NCBI RefSeq assembly: GCF_012726205.1
Contig: NZ_JAASAE010000009.1
Location: forward strand, 1-64,000
Reading direction: 5' to 3'
Length of the DNA stretch: 64,000 nucleotides
Origin: Rhodococcus sp. HNM0569
GTDB taxonomy: Bacteria > Actinomycetota > Actinomycetes > Mycobacteriales > Mycobacteriaceae
Both the position numbers and the translations under genes were made by a program. The notes below the pieces were generated by a model. It did no database searches. It had not been told where the DNA came from and saw only the letters and a program-made list of their open reading frames with translations. This document shows, one piece after another, positions 52,447 through 61,138 of this stretch. How positions within the stretch are numbered: position 1 is the first letter of the stretch; the number at the start of each line of letters is the position of its first letter.

Positions 52447-53592
52447 GTGCAGCTGCGATACCAGTACCGCGTCTATCCGACGCCGCGCCAGCAGGACATG
52501 CTGGCTCGGTCGTTCGGGTGTGCGCGGGTGGTGTTCAACGATGCACTGCGTGCCCGCCAGGACGCGTTCACTGCTGGGATGAAGATCAGCGACACCGAGG
52601 TTCAGAAGCAGGTGGTCACCGAGGCGAAGAAGGCCCCGGAGCGGGTGTGGCTGGCCGAGGTGGCGTCGGTGGTGTTGGTGCAGGCGTGCCAGGACGCTCG
52701 GCGCGCGTACCGGAACTGGGTCGACTCGATGTCGGGGAAGCGTAAGGGCCGCAAGGTCGGGGCGCCGCGGTTCCGGTCCCGCACGGACAACCGGCAGGCG
52801 CTCCGGCTCACCCGCAACGGCTTCTCGATCCGCCGGAACCGGAAGCTGTATGTCGCGAAGGTCGGCGAGCTGAAGGTGGCGTGGTCGAGGGATCTGCCGT
52901 CGGTGCCGTCGTCGGTGACGATCATCAAAGACTCTGCGGGCCGGTATTTCGCATCGTTCGTCGTCGAGGTCGACCAGGCTCCACTGCCGGAGGTCGATTC
53001 CGAAGTGGGTATCGACTTGGGTCTGACCACATTTGCGGTGCTCTCGGACGGGAAGGTCATCGACTCGCCGAGGTTTCTGCGACGCGCGGAGCGCACGCTC
53101 CGCAAGGCGCAGCAGACCCTTTCCCGCAAGGAGAAGGGCAGCAGGAATCGGGCGCAGGCCCGGTTGAAGGTCGCTCGGGCACACGCCCGCGTGGCCGATT
53201 CGCGTCGCACCTTCGCGCACCAGCAGTCCCCGGCGATCATCCGCGACAGCCAAGCGGTGTTCGTCGAGGACCTGGCGGTGTCCGGGTTGGCGCGAACACG
53301 GTTGGCGAAGTCGGTACACGACGCCGGGTGGGGCATGTTCACCCGCATGCTCGAGGAGAAGGCCGCCCGGTATGGGCGGCACTTCTCCAAAGTGGACCGC
53401 TGGTTTCCCTCGTCGCAGCTCTGCTCGGCGTGCGGAGTAGTCGACGGGCCGAAGCCGCTCGACGTTCGTGAGTGGACGTGCCCGTGTGGCGCGGTCCACG
53501 ACCGCGACCTCAACGCTGCAATCAACATCCTCGCCGCCGGACGGGCGGAGAGACGAAACGCCTGCGGAGGGACCGTAAGTCCTGCCGCGTAG
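52447..53592 (+). CDS. tnpB: RNA-guided endonuclease TnpB, copy 2
   Basis: 381 residues, colinear with copy 1 without indels but with many substitutions (for example 'TLRKAQQ' for 'KLCKAQQ'), so the two are diverged family members rather than a fresh duplicate. RuvC Asp190 ('GIDLGLTTFAVLSDG'), Glu274 ('VEDLAVSGLAR') and the 'HDRDLNAA' Asp are intact, and the zinc ribbon has the same shortened Cys-Pro-Cys. Like copy 1 it should use a right-end omega RNA to cut DNA next to its TAM. Confidence 0.95.
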   Translation: MQLRYQYRVYPTPRQQDMLARSFGCARVVFNDALRARQDAFTAGMKISDTEVQKQVVTEAKKAPERVWLAEVASVVLVQACQDARRAYRNWVDSMSGKRKGRKVGAPRFRSRTDNRQALRLTRNGFSIRRNRKLYVAKVGELKVAWSRDLPSVPSSVTIIKDSAGRYFASFVVEVDQAPLPEVDSEVGIDLGLTTFAVLSDGKVIDSPRFLRRAERTLRKAQQTLSRKEKGSRNRAQARLKVARAHARVADSRRTFAHQQSPAIIRDSQAVFVEDLAVSGLARTRLAKSVHDAGWGMFTRMLEEKAARYGRHFSKVDRWFPSSQLCSACGVVDGPKPLDVREWTCPCGAVHDRDLNAAINILAAGRAERRNACGGTVSPAA

Positions 53593-53685
53593 CGGAAGGC
53601 AAGCCCCGGTGAAACAGGAACCCACCGAAGCGGCACGACGTGCCGCTGTTGGAATCCCGGTCGTTCACGGCCGGGAGGACGTCAA
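53540..53685 (+). ncRNA. Predicted omega RNA (right-end RNA), copy 2
   Basis: It shares with copy 1 the AGCGGCAC/GTGCCGCT hairpin and the terminal hairpin CCCGGTCG-TTCA-CGGCCGGG, ending GGACGTCAA. The guide would begin GCCCGTCACCTGTTGCAC at 53686. The 5' limit is arbitrary. Confidence 0.55.
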
Positions 53686-53707
53686 GCCCGTCACCTGTTG
53701 CACGAGA

Positions 53708-53741
53708 TCGACGGCCCCGGTGGACGCCGCCGGGCCGTCGA
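53708..53741 (-). terminator. Probable terminator of the fasciclin gene
   Basis: TCGACGGCCC pairs with GGGCCGTCGA (10 bp) around a 14-base loop, starting 9 bp past the minus-strand stop codon at 53750. No T-run follows. Confidence 0.5.
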
Positions 53742-53749
53742 CCTGTCGA

Positions 53750-54436
53750 TCACTGCATGGGGGGCATCAGAACCGAGTCGATCAGATACACCGTGGCGTT
53801 GGCGGTCCGGACGCCGCCGCACACCACCTTCGCGCTGTCGTCGACGGTCAGGTCGTCGCCGGACCCGGTGACGTCGAGATCGGCGCCCTCCGCTGTCGGA
53901 TGCATGCCTGCGACCTGGTCGGGGCTCAGGCGGCCGGGCACCACGTGGTAGGTGAGGATGCTGTTCAGCATCGCCGAATCCGTCTTCAGCGAGTCGAGCG
54001 TCGCGGGATCGATCTTGTCGAATGCCGAGTCGACGGGTGCGAACACGGTGAACTCGCCACCGTTGAGGGTGTCGACGAGGTCGACGTCCGGGTTCAACTG
54101 GCCGGAGACCGCCTGGGTAAGGGTCGTCAGCATCGGATTGTTGGACGCAGCCACGGTGACGGGGTCCTGAGCCATTCCGTCGACCGAGCCGGGGCCGTCG
54201 GGTACCTGCTCGGCATACGTCGTGCAGCCCGGGCCCACGAGGTTCGCAGGCTCGGCCATCGAACCCGACTGCATCGACCCCGACTGCATCGAATCCGTCT
54301 GCATCGAGTCGGACTCCCTCGCGCCCGACTGCATGGTGTCGGACTCGCCCGAGTCGTCGGACGAACAGGCCGAGATGCCGAGCAGGGCGACCGCGGCGAG
54401 CGCGGTGGCTGCTGCGGTGCGATTCTTCGTGATCAT
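53750..54436 (-). CDS. Fasciclin-domain lipoprotein (MPT70/MPT83-like)
   Basis: 228 residues from the ATG at 54436. A lipobox with Cys24 ('LLGISACSS') is followed by a Ser/Met/Asp/Gln-rich tract with repeated Asp-Ser-Met-Gln-Ser-Gly, then one FAS1 domain: '[15 protein letters not shown]', '[18 protein letters not shown]', '[18 protein letters not shown]' and a final '[11 protein letters not shown]'. MPT70 and MPT83 are the mycobacterial counterparts, exported and controlled by SigK. It is divergent from a membrane molybdopterin oxidoreductase. Confidence 0.92.
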   Translation of the reverse strand: MITKNRTAAATALAAVALLGISACSSDDSGESDTMQSGARESDSMQTDSMQSGSMQSGSMAEPANLVGPGCTTYAEQVPDGPGSVDGMAQDPVTVAASNNPMLTTLTQAVSGQLNPDVDLVDTLNGGEFTVFAPVDSAFDKIDPATLDSLKTDSAMLNSILTYHVVPGRLSPDQVAGMHPTAEGADLDVTGSGDDLTVDDSAKVVCGGVRTANATVYLIDSVLMPPMQ

Positions 54437-54628
54437 GGTTCCCACCTTCGTCGTGACCGGTTGTGGGCCCGGCACATCGCCGAGGCCCGGTGTCACGAGT
54501 CCTTCGGCGCGGGTGGGTGTTCCGGATGGGTCTGTCTCGAAATCTTCTGCGGTCGCGGGTTCTCGACCGCATCACCCATCCGTGGGCACGGCGGCATCGA
54601 ATAGCTCACACGGACGAAAGGTGGGCCG

Positions 54629-56203
54629 ATGGGAACTGGGGCGGACGGCGAGCAGGCGACGAAGACGGCGCGCCTGCGCACGGTGGCACCACGTGCGGCG
54701 GCAGGCGTGCTCGCGGCCGGGACCGCGCTCGGCGTGGGAGAGTTGGCCGCGGCGGCCGTCGGAGACGAGTCGTCGCCGTTTCTGGCCGTCGGAGCGACGA
54801 CCGTCGACCGCAGCCCGGCATGGGCGCGCGAATTCGCGATCACGACTTTCGGTACCGACGACAAGGCGGCCCTGTTCGTCGGGATGACGATCGTGATCGT
54901 CGCGCTGGCGGCGCTCGCGGGTGTCGTCGAACGCTCCCGCAGGCCCTACGGGAGTGTCCTTCTCGCGGCCCTCGGCGCGGTCGGGGTCTACGCGGCAACG
55001 TCCCGGCCTGGCGCCGGCATGTCCGCGGCCCTTCCCACGATCGTCGGCGTTGCGGCGGGGATCGTCGTCCTGCGCGTGCTCACCGTGCGTTCACGGGCCC
55101 GAGAGCGGGGCGAGGCCGATTCGGCGACGATGTCGAGGAGGCGCTTCCTCGCGCTCGCGGGCGGAGTGGTGGTGGCCGCGTCCGCAGCGGGCGCGGCGGG
55201 GCGGCATCTCGCGAGCACGGCTGCGGGCGCGGTGCGCAACCGGATGGCGTTCGTCGTCCCCGCCGTCGCACAGCGGAACCGGGCGCGGCCGATTCCCGCA
55301 GGCGCCGATCTCGCCGAGACCGGCGCGGAGCCGTTCGTGACGAGCAACGACGCGTTCTACCGCATCGACACCGCGTTGCGGGTGCCGCGGATCGGCACCG
55401 ACGAGTGGAGCCTGCGGATCCACGGCATGGTCGAGCGCGAGATCACGCTCGGCTGGGACGAACTCGTCGCACGCGAGCCTCTCGAACGCGTCATCACCCT
55501 CACCTGTGTGTCGAACGAGGTGGGCGGCGATCTCGCGGGCAATGCGACCTGGATCGGATACTCCATCCGCGACCTGCTCGACGAGGTGGGGGTCCTCGAC
55601 GACGCCGACATGCTGCTCTCCACGAGCGTCGACGGATTCACCGTCGGGACACCCCTTTCGGCATTGCGGGACGGGCGCGACGCCCTGCTCGCGGTCGCGA
55701 TGAACGGTGAACCGTTGCCGTTCGAACACGGCTACCCGGTGCGTCAGGTGGTGCCCGGCTTGTACGGGTTCGTGTCGGCCACCAAGTGGGTCGTCGACTG
55801 GGAGCTGACGAGGTTCGACCGTGCTCAGGCATATTGGACCCGTCGCGGTTGGGCGGAGCAGGCGCCGGTCAAGACAGCATCGCGGATCGAGGTGCCCGCG
55901 TCCTTCGCGAGGGTTCCGAGTGGCGAGGTGCTCGTGGCGGGCAGCGCGTGGGCCCAGCACCGGGGGATCGCGCGCGTCGAGGTGCGGGTGGACGACGGCC
56001 CCTGGCAGGAGGCGACGCCCGCGACCGGGTACTCGATCGACACGTGGCGGCAGTGGTCGTGGCGGTGGCAGGCCACGCCAGGAACACACACCCTGTATGC
56101 GCGGGCGACCGACCTCGACGGCCTCGTGCAGACCGAGGAGCGCGCCGCTCCGATTCCGGACGGGGCGAGCGGGTGGCACACCCGATCGGTCACGGTGCTC
56201 TGA
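54629..56203 (+). CDS. Membrane molybdopterin-dependent oxidoreductase (sulfite oxidase family)
   Basis: 524 residues. Four or so N-terminal helices (residues 20-165) lead to 'MSRRRFLALAGG' at 168, an internal twin-arginine-like segment. The oxidoreductase domain follows: 'ITLTCVSNEVGGDLAGNATW' with the Mo-ligand Cys293, 'GFTVGTPLSALRDGRDALLA', 'FEHGYPVRQVVPGLYGFVSA', then a C-terminal Mo-co dimerisation Ig-like domain ('AWAQHRGIARVEVRVDDGPW'). Substrate unknown. Such fusions of helices to a sulfite oxidase fold are common in actinobacteria and probably pass electrons at the outer membrane face. Confidence 0.9.
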   Translation: MGTGADGEQATKTARLRTVAPRAAAGVLAAGTALGVGELAAAAVGDESSPFLAVGATTVDRSPAWAREFAITTFGTDDKAALFVGMTIVIVALAALAGVVERSRRPYGSVLLAALGAVGVYAATSRPGAGMSAALPTIVGVAAGIVVLRVLTVRSRARERGEADSATMSRRRFLALAGGVVVAASAAGAAGRHLASTAAGAVRNRMAFVVPAVAQRNRARPIPAGADLAETGAEPFVTSNDAFYRIDTALRVPRIGTDEWSLRIHGMVEREITLGWDELVAREPLERVITLTCVSNEVGGDLAGNATWIGYSIRDLLDEVGVLDDADMLLSTSVDGFTVGTPLSALRDGRDALLAVAMNGEPLPFEHGYPVRQVVPGLYGFVSATKWVVDWELTRFDRAQAYWTRRGWAEQAPVKTASRIEVPASFARVPSGEVLVAGSAWAQHRGIARVEVRVDDGPWQEATPATGYSIDTWRQWSWRWQATPGTHTLYARATDLDGLVQTEERAAPIPDGASGWHTRSVTVL

Positions 56204-56223
56204 CCGGCAGGCACACTGGTGTC

Positions 56224-57045
56224 ATGCCTGCCGACCTGTCCGGACTCACGGTCGCCGTCACCGCCGAGCGCCGCGCCGACGACCTGGCGGCGCTGCTCGA
56301 GCGGCGCGGTGCGCGCGTGCAGCAGGTTCCCGCGCTGCACATCGTGCCGCTCGCCGACGACGCCGAGTTGCGCTCGGCCACCGACGCGGCGATCGCGAGT
56401 CCACCGGATCTCGTCGTCGTCAGCACCGGAGTCGGCTTCCGCGGATGGCTCGACACTGCGCGCTCGTGGGGAGTCGCCGACGACCTGCTCGGGGCGCTCG
56501 GCCGCAGCCGCATCGTTACCCGCGGCTCGAAGGCGACCGGCGCGGTGCGCGGCGCAGGCCTGCGCGAATCGTGGTCACCCGACTCGGAGTCGTCGGAGGG
56601 CGTGCTCGCACGGCTCCGCGGCGACGGCGTCGCCGGCCTGCGGGTACTGGTGCAGGTCCACGGTTCGATGAGCAAGTGGGAGCCGACGGTCGACCTGCCT
56701 GCCGCGCTCGCCGAGGCAGGCGCGGACGTGCGCGCGGTCGCGGTCTATCGGTGGATACGCCCGCGCGATCAGGAGCCGCTGCGCGGCCTTGTGCGTGCGA
56801 TCGTGGCACGCGAGGTCGACGCGGTGACGTTCACCAGCGCGCCCGCTCCGTCGTCGCTGCTGTCGACGGCCGAGGATCTCGAGGTGCTCGACGACCTGCT
56901 CGGCGCCTTCGCGTCCGACGTGACCGCGGTGTGCGTCGGATCGGTGACGGCGGGGCCGCTGACGCGGCTCGGTGTGCCCACGGTGCAGCCCGAACGGGCG
57001 CGACTCGTCGCGCTCGCGGACGCCGTGGCCGCCGCGCGTGGCTGA
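56224..57045 (+). CDS. Uroporphyrinogen-III synthase family protein (HemD-like)
   Basis: 273 residues from the ATG at 56224; the frame upstream is shadow. It has the two-lobed HemD pattern: 'LTVAVTAERRADDLAALLER' and 'VVVSTGVGFRGW' in lobe 1, 'RVLVQVHGSMSKWEPTVDLP', 'VYRWIRPRDQEPL', 'VDAVTFTSAPA' and 'VCVGSVTAGPL' in lobe 2. In mycobacteria a related protein (Rv0260c) carries an added response-regulator DNA-binding domain, missing here. As it is outside a haem cluster, a role in sirohaem/nitrite regulation is as likely as haem synthesis. Confidence 0.82.
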   Translation: MPADLSGLTVAVTAERRADDLAALLERRGARVQQVPALHIVPLADDAELRSATDAAIASPPDLVVVSTGVGFRGWLDTARSWGVADDLLGALGRSRIVTRGSKATGAVRGAGLRESWSPDSESSEGVLARLRGDGVAGLRVLVQVHGSMSKWEPTVDLPAALAEAGADVRAVAVYRWIRPRDQEPLRGLVRAIVAREVDAVTFTSAPAPSSLLSTAEDLEVLDDLLGAFASDVTAVCVGSVTAGPLTRLGVPTVQPERARLVALADAVAAARG

Positions 57046-57071
57046 CGGACCACCGGATCGTCTCGAGCTGG

Positions 57072-57893
57072 TCAGATGATCTCGAGTGGCGTCGCGCGTG
57101 TCGGTGGCGGAAAGAGCCGGTCGAGTTCGGCGAGGACGTCCGTGCCGAGGTCGAGGTCGAGGGCGCGCGCATTGTCGGCGACATGTTCGATGCTGCCCGC
57201 CTTCGAGATCGCCAGGACGTGTCCGCTGCGGATCACCCACGCCAGCGCGAGGACCGCTGCCGTGACACCGAGTTCGCCCGCCACACGCTCGATTTCGGGG
57301 TGGGCGAGTACACGCCCCTCGTCGACGGGGGAGTACGCCATGGCCGGGATCGCGCGGTCCGCCAGTGCGGGCAGCAGATCGAACTCGGGTCCGCGGCGCA
57401 ACAGGTTGTAGAGGATCTGGTCGGTCGCGGGCGCGGTGGGCAGGGCGTCGAGGCCGTCGAGGTCCACATTGCTCACACCCCAGTCGCGGATCGAGCCGTC
57501 CGCGACGAGCCGGTCGAACCCCGCGACGGTCTCCTCGATCGGGACGTCGCCGGGCCAATGCAGCAGATACAGGTCGAGGTGATCGGTGCCGAGCCGGTCG
57601 AGGCTCGCGTGGCACGCCGCACGGACCCCGTCGGCCGTGGCGTGCGACGGCAAGACCTTGCTGACGAGGAACACGTCGTCGCGCCTGCCGCGGAGCGCGT
57701 CGCCCACGAGTCGTTCGGACGCACCCGAGCCGTACATCTCGGCGGTGTCGACGAGCGTGAGTCCGGCGTCGAGACCGGCGCGCAGCGCGGCGATCTCGTC
57801 GTCGCGTCGTGCCGGATCGTCGCCCATGTGCCACGTGCCCTGACCGAGCGCGGGCAAGGTGATACCGGACGGGAAATCCACGGTGCGCGTCAT
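57072..57893 (-). CDS. Aldo/keto reductase
   Basis: 273 residues. 'LPALGQGTWHMG', 'GLTLVDTAEMYGSGASERLVG' (catalytic Asp and Tyr), 'FLVSKVLP' (Lys) and 'DLYLLHWPG' (His) give the full tetrad, and 'IPAMAYSPVDEGRVL' and 'AISKAGSIEHVADNARAL' the NADPH-binding end. The N-terminal sequence resembles YakC/MocA-type general AKRs; substrate unknown. It follows the uracil glycosylase gene by 49 bp on the same strand and is last in that group. Confidence 0.92.
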   Translation of the reverse strand: MTRTVDFPSGITLPALGQGTWHMGDDPARRDDEIAALRAGLDAGLTLVDTAEMYGSGASERLVGDALRGRRDDVFLVSKVLPSHATADGVRAACHASLDRLGTDHLDLYLLHWPGDVPIEETVAGFDRLVADGSIRDWGVSNVDLDGLDALPTAPATDQILYNLLRRGPEFDLLPALADRAIPAMAYSPVDEGRVLAHPEIERVAGELGVTAAVLALAWVIRSGHVLAISKAGSIEHVADNARALDLDLGTDVLAELDRLFPPPTRATPLEII

Positions 57894-57942
57894 GGTGTCA
57901 GTGTGGTCGATACGGCGGCGCGTGCGCCAGCGGGCACCCGGG

Positions 57943-58698
57943 TCACCGGGCCGGGGTGGCGGGTACGCCTGCCGCCGCGGCCGCGTCGCGGAGCACCTGC
58001 TCGAGCATCTCGGAGGTGAGCCGGCCGGTGAACGTGTTCTGCTGGCTCACGTGGTAGCACCCGAACACGTGCAGCGGTTCGGACACGGTGCCGGAGTCGT
58101 CGGGGTCGAGCACCACGTGCGTGCCGTGGCCGAACTTCGGCCGCGGCCGCGGGATATGCCAGCCCGCCCGGTCGAGAACGGGAAACAGTGCCTGCCAACC
58201 GAATCCACCGAGAACGACGACCGCGCCCAGGCCCGGGGACAGGAGGTCGAGCTCCGACGCGAGCCAGTGGTTGCAGTTGTCGCGCTCGGCGGGAGTGGGT
58301 TTGTTGTCGGGCGGCGCGCAGTGCACGGGCGACGTGACACGGGTGCCGAACAGTTCGAGGCCGTCGCCGATCTCGACCGCGGTGGGCTGGCTCGCGAGCC
58401 CCACGGCGTACATCGCGGCGTAGAGGAAGTCGCCGCTGCGATCGCCCGTGAACATGCGGCCGGTGCGGTTGGCGCCGTGCGCGGCGGGTGCGAGCCCGAC
58501 GACGGCGAGTCGCGCGTCGTGCGGGCCGAAGCCGGGAACCGGCCGCGCCCAGTAGGTCTGGTCGCGGAATGCGGCGCGTTTGACGCGGCCGACCTCTTCG
58601 CGCCACGCCACCAGGCGGGGGCATGCGCGGCAGTCGACGAGGTCCGCGTCGAGCGCCGGGATGGTCGAGTACTCGGCGGGTCGTTCGCGAGGCGTCAC
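57943..58698 (-). CDS. udgB: Uracil-DNA glycosylase, family 5 (UdgB)
   Basis: 251 residues from a GTG at 58698 that overlaps the PH-protein stop (GTGA). 'VDCRACPRLVAWREEVGRVK' has the first iron-sulfur Cys pair; 'VVGLAPAAHGANRTGRMFTGD' is the family-5 active site, which lacks the usual Asp/Asn; 'NCNHWLASEL' contributes another Cys and 'CYHVSQQNTFTGRL' the C-terminal motif. UdgB removes uracil, hypoxanthine and ethenocytosine. The mycobacterial homologue is Rv1259. Confidence 0.92.
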   Translation of the reverse strand: MTPRERPAEYSTIPALDADLVDCRACPRLVAWREEVGRVKRAAFRDQTYWARPVPGFGPHDARLAVVGLAPAAHGANRTGRMFTGDRSGDFLYAAMYAVGLASQPTAVEIGDGLELFGTRVTSPVHCAPPDNKPTPAERDNCNHWLASELDLLSPGLGAVVVLGGFGWQALFPVLDRAGWHIPRPRPKFGHGTHVVLDPDDSGTVSEPLHVFGCYHVSQQNTFTGRLTSEMLEQVLRDAAAAAGVPATPAR

Positions 58699-60248
58699 GG
58701 TCGCCCCCAGCGGTCGGTGGCGCCGGGGGTGACCGCCTCGACGAGGGACCACGCATCGTCGGCGGGCAGGTCGACGACACGGTAGCTGCCGGTACCCGCA
58801 GGCGTCGCCGCGACAACGGTCGCAACGCCTGCGCGGCGCTGGAACAGCGACTGCCGTACGGTCCAGCCGATGATGCCGTCGGCGTCGAGGCTGTCGCGGG
58901 TGCGGTCGAGCGAGCCGTTGCGCGTGACGAGCCAACCCGGCGCGACGGCATGGCCCAGACCGCGGTACCGGTCCCACGCGAGCGCCGCGCCGCCCGCGAA
59001 CAGCACGCCGGTCGTGATCCACACCGCTGCGGGCGGCGGGCCGGAGAACACCGTGTATCCGAGCGCGACGGCGAGCGCGAGTGCCGCGGGCGCGAGTGCC
59101 CGGACGAACCGCCGCCGGGCCGCGGCGCGGCCGTGTCGCACCAGCGGCATCGCGGGCTGCCGGCCGCCGCCGATCACGATGTTCATGACGCGCGCCGCCT
59201 CCGCCGCGGGGCCCTGCGGCAACAGCAGCGACGACTGTCCCTTCGACGCGCTCACACCGGTCATGATCGCATCGAGCCGGGCGCCGCCGACGAGCCGCAG
59301 CAACAAGGGTTCCTTCAGCGTCGCGCCGCGCAGTCGGTCGCGAGTGAGCGTCACCTGACGGGTCTTGACGAGGCCGTGCGAGACCACGATCGTGCGCCCG
59401 TCGTCGACGACGGTCATGTTCCCGAAGGCCACGAGGTAGGCGACGCACGCGACGACGCTCGCCGCGACCCACAGGGCGACCAGACCCGCCGCCACCGCGA
59501 CGGCGACACCGAGGCTGCGGACGGCGTCGAGTCCCGAACCGATCGTCCCCGATTCGAGGAGCCGCTCGCCGAGCCCGTACTGGAACAGCACGCCGATCAG
59601 TGCGCCGATGGTCACGAGGCCGGTGAGCGAGAACGGCGCGTAGCGCACCCAGCCGGGGGACCAGTGCCCGATCTCGAGGCCTTGCTCGGCAGGTGCGGCG
59701 TCGCCGTCGAGCGGCTCGTGGGGGTCGCCCTCGTGGGGACCACCGTCGAGCAGAGCGCGGCGCAGCGCGGGCACGACGGCGGTGCCCAGTGCGTCGAGTT
59801 CGAAGGTGGACGCGCCGCGCGCGGCGCCTGCGTGCCTGCCCGTGCCGATGCGGACCACGGACAGGCCGAGCAGTCGGTGCAGGGCGGTCGCCTCGACGTC
59901 GACAGACCGGATCCGGCTGCGCGGCACCGACAGTGTGCGTCGGCGCAACAGGCCACGGCGCAACTGCACATGCACCGGTCCGATCCGGTAGGTCGTGGTG
60001 AACCAGCGGCTCAGGCCGAGCGCCACCAGCACCGCCAGCGCGACGAGGCCCCACGTGTGGTTGCCGCTCTGCGACCCGACGACGACCGAGACGACCAGGA
60101 CCGGCAGCAGTTTCACGGCCTCGGTGACCGGATGCACCAGGAGCATGCGGGCGTCGAGTCGTCGCCACGGCAGTTCGGCCTCGGCGGCGAGCGATTCGGG
60201 GGTCTCGTCTCGGCGCGGTGCGACGGGCGGGAGGTGCTCGGTGCTCAT
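58695..60248 (-). CDS. PH-domain membrane protein, YdbT-like
   Basis: 517 residues from an ATG that overlaps the YdbS-like stop (ATGA). Three bacterial PH (bPH_2) repeats can be seen at 'RIGPVHVQLRRGLLRRRTLS', 'VVSHGLVKTRQVTLTRDRLR' and 'LVTRNGSLDRTRDSLDADGI', each after a pair of membrane helices (about 50-85, 215-285, 405-450). In Bacillus YdbS/YdbT form a pair that protects against exogenous or amyloliquefaciens-type antimicrobial compounds; their mechanism is unknown. The gene belongs to a coupled minus-strand group with YdbS, UdgB and the AKR. Confidence 0.85.
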   Translation of the reverse strand: MSTEHLPPVAPRRDETPESLAAEAELPWRRLDARMLLVHPVTEAVKLLPVLVVSVVVGSQSGNHTWGLVALAVLVALGLSRWFTTTYRIGPVHVQLRRGLLRRRTLSVPRSRIRSVDVEATALHRLLGLSVVRIGTGRHAGAARGASTFELDALGTAVVPALRRALLDGGPHEGDPHEPLDGDAAPAEQGLEIGHWSPGWVRYAPFSLTGLVTIGALIGVLFQYGLGERLLESGTIGSGLDAVRSLGVAVAVAAGLVALWVAASVVACVAYLVAFGNMTVVDDGRTIVVSHGLVKTRQVTLTRDRLRGATLKEPLLLRLVGGARLDAIMTGVSASKGQSSLLLPQGPAAEAARVMNIVIGGGRQPAMPLVRHGRAAARRRFVRALAPAALALAVALGYTVFSGPPPAAVWITTGVLFAGGAALAWDRYRGLGHAVAPGWLVTRNGSLDRTRDSLDADGIIGWTVRQSLFQRRAGVATVVAATPAGTGSYRVVDLPADDAWSLVEAVTPGATDRWGRP

Positions 60249-60760
60249 GTCGCGTCCTCCCCGGTGCCTGCCGCGACCGCGGTGAGGTCGGCCACGACGC
60301 GGTGCGCGGTCTCGACGTCGAGTGCGGTGATCTCGACCGCGCCCGCAGCGGACGCGGTCGTGACGGTGACCGTCGCGAGGCCGAGCAGGCGATCGAACGG
60401 CCCGCGTTCGGTGTCGACGGTCTGGATGCGGGAGATCGGGGCGATGCGATGTTCCTGCACGAACCACCCGGTGCGGGTGTAGACGGCGGTCGCACTCACG
60501 TCCCAACGGTGCACGCGATATCGCCACACGGGCACGACGACGATCGCCACCGCGGCGGCCGCCACCGACACCGCGAGCACGACCGCGAAGATCCAGCGCG
60601 GCCACCGTTCCAGTGCAGGCAGTGCGCTACTCGTCGCGGCCACCGTGAGAGCCACCTCCACGACGAGGACAGGTACCCACACCGACGCCGCGGTCAGCGC
60701 CCACAGTCGGGGCGCACGCGGGCTCGGACGCCGTCGGGGCTCGTCCATTCGCATGTTCAC
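60245..60760 (-). CDS. PH-domain membrane protein, YdbS-like
   Basis: 171 residues from a GTG at 60760; ATGs at 60754 and 60748 are alternatives and none has a clear ribosome site. Two helices (20-45, 55-78) precede one bPH_2 domain with 'VHRWDVSATAVYTRTGWF' and 'HRIAPISRIQTVDTERGPFD'. Partner of the YdbT-like protein, to which it is coupled by an ATGA overlap. Divergent from the small gene at 60878. Confidence 0.85.
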   Translation of the reverse strand: MNMRMDEPRRRPSPRAPRLWALTAASVWVPVLVVEVALTVAATSSALPALERWPRWIFAVVLAVSVAAAAVAIVVVPVWRYRVHRWDVSATAVYTRTGWFVQEHRIAPISRIQTVDTERGPFDRLLGLATVTVTTASAAGAVEITALDVETAHRVVADLTAVAAGTGEDAT

Positions 60761-60877
60761 CGTCTCGCTTCTCGCGCACGCCGCGGTCGGATACTCGGCC
60801 CCGTACGCGGTCGCCCGCGCGGGTCCCCGATCAACGCTATCGTGGGGTCACGACCCGCAACCGGAAGGAGTGCAGTC

Positions 60878-61093
60878 ATGTCCTTTCCCGATTCGCTCGG
60901 TGCTGCCGACGTGCCGCCCGACGAGGTGCTCGAGGCGCAGGCGGAGGCCGACGAGGAGAAGCAGGTCAGTGAGTCCGACGAGGTCGCGTCGTCGGTGGCC
61001 GACATCGACATGACGTCGAAGGAGGCGAACGCCGCCGACGTCCTCGAACAGCACCGCGAAGTTCCGGTGGACGAGGACTATCCGCATGAATGA
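60878..61093 (+). CDS. Small acidic protein, unknown
   Basis: 71 residues, ATG with GGAAGGAG seven bases upstream. Very acidic (about 24 Asp/Glu), no hydrophobic helix, likely disordered: 'ADVPPDEVLEAQAEADEEKQ', 'VADIDMTSKEANAADVLEQH'. It lies 45 bp before cofG. It has the look of a conserved actinobacterial hypothetical protein (DUF5709-like), but I am not certain of the family. Confidence 0.65.
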   Translation: MSFPDSLGAADVPPDEVLEAQAEADEEKQVSESDEVASSVADIDMTSKEANAADVLEQHREVPVDEDYPHE

Positions 61094-61138
61094 GGCGGGT
61101 GGCGACGGCTTCGCCCGATGGTCCATGATCGGGCTGTG

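Larger units (their letters stand above)
52372..53685 (+). mobile_element. IS200/IS605-type (IS1341-like) element, copy 2, tnpB only
   Basis: 1,314 bp, the same length as copy 1, with conserved left (CCCGGTCGTTCAGGGCCGGG) and right (53656-53675) palindromic ends and no tnpA. It lies between the catalase stop and the 3' end of the convergent fasciclin gene, interrupting no coding sequence. The right-end hairpin differs from copy 1 by one base that keeps a G-U pair, consistent with selection on RNA structure. Confidence 0.85.

Noticed and set aside
53609-54604. 331-residue plus-strand frame after TnpB copy 2
   Set aside because: It starts in the same omega RNA sequence and then runs antisense through the fasciclin gene, which has a signal peptide, lipobox and FAS1 motifs.
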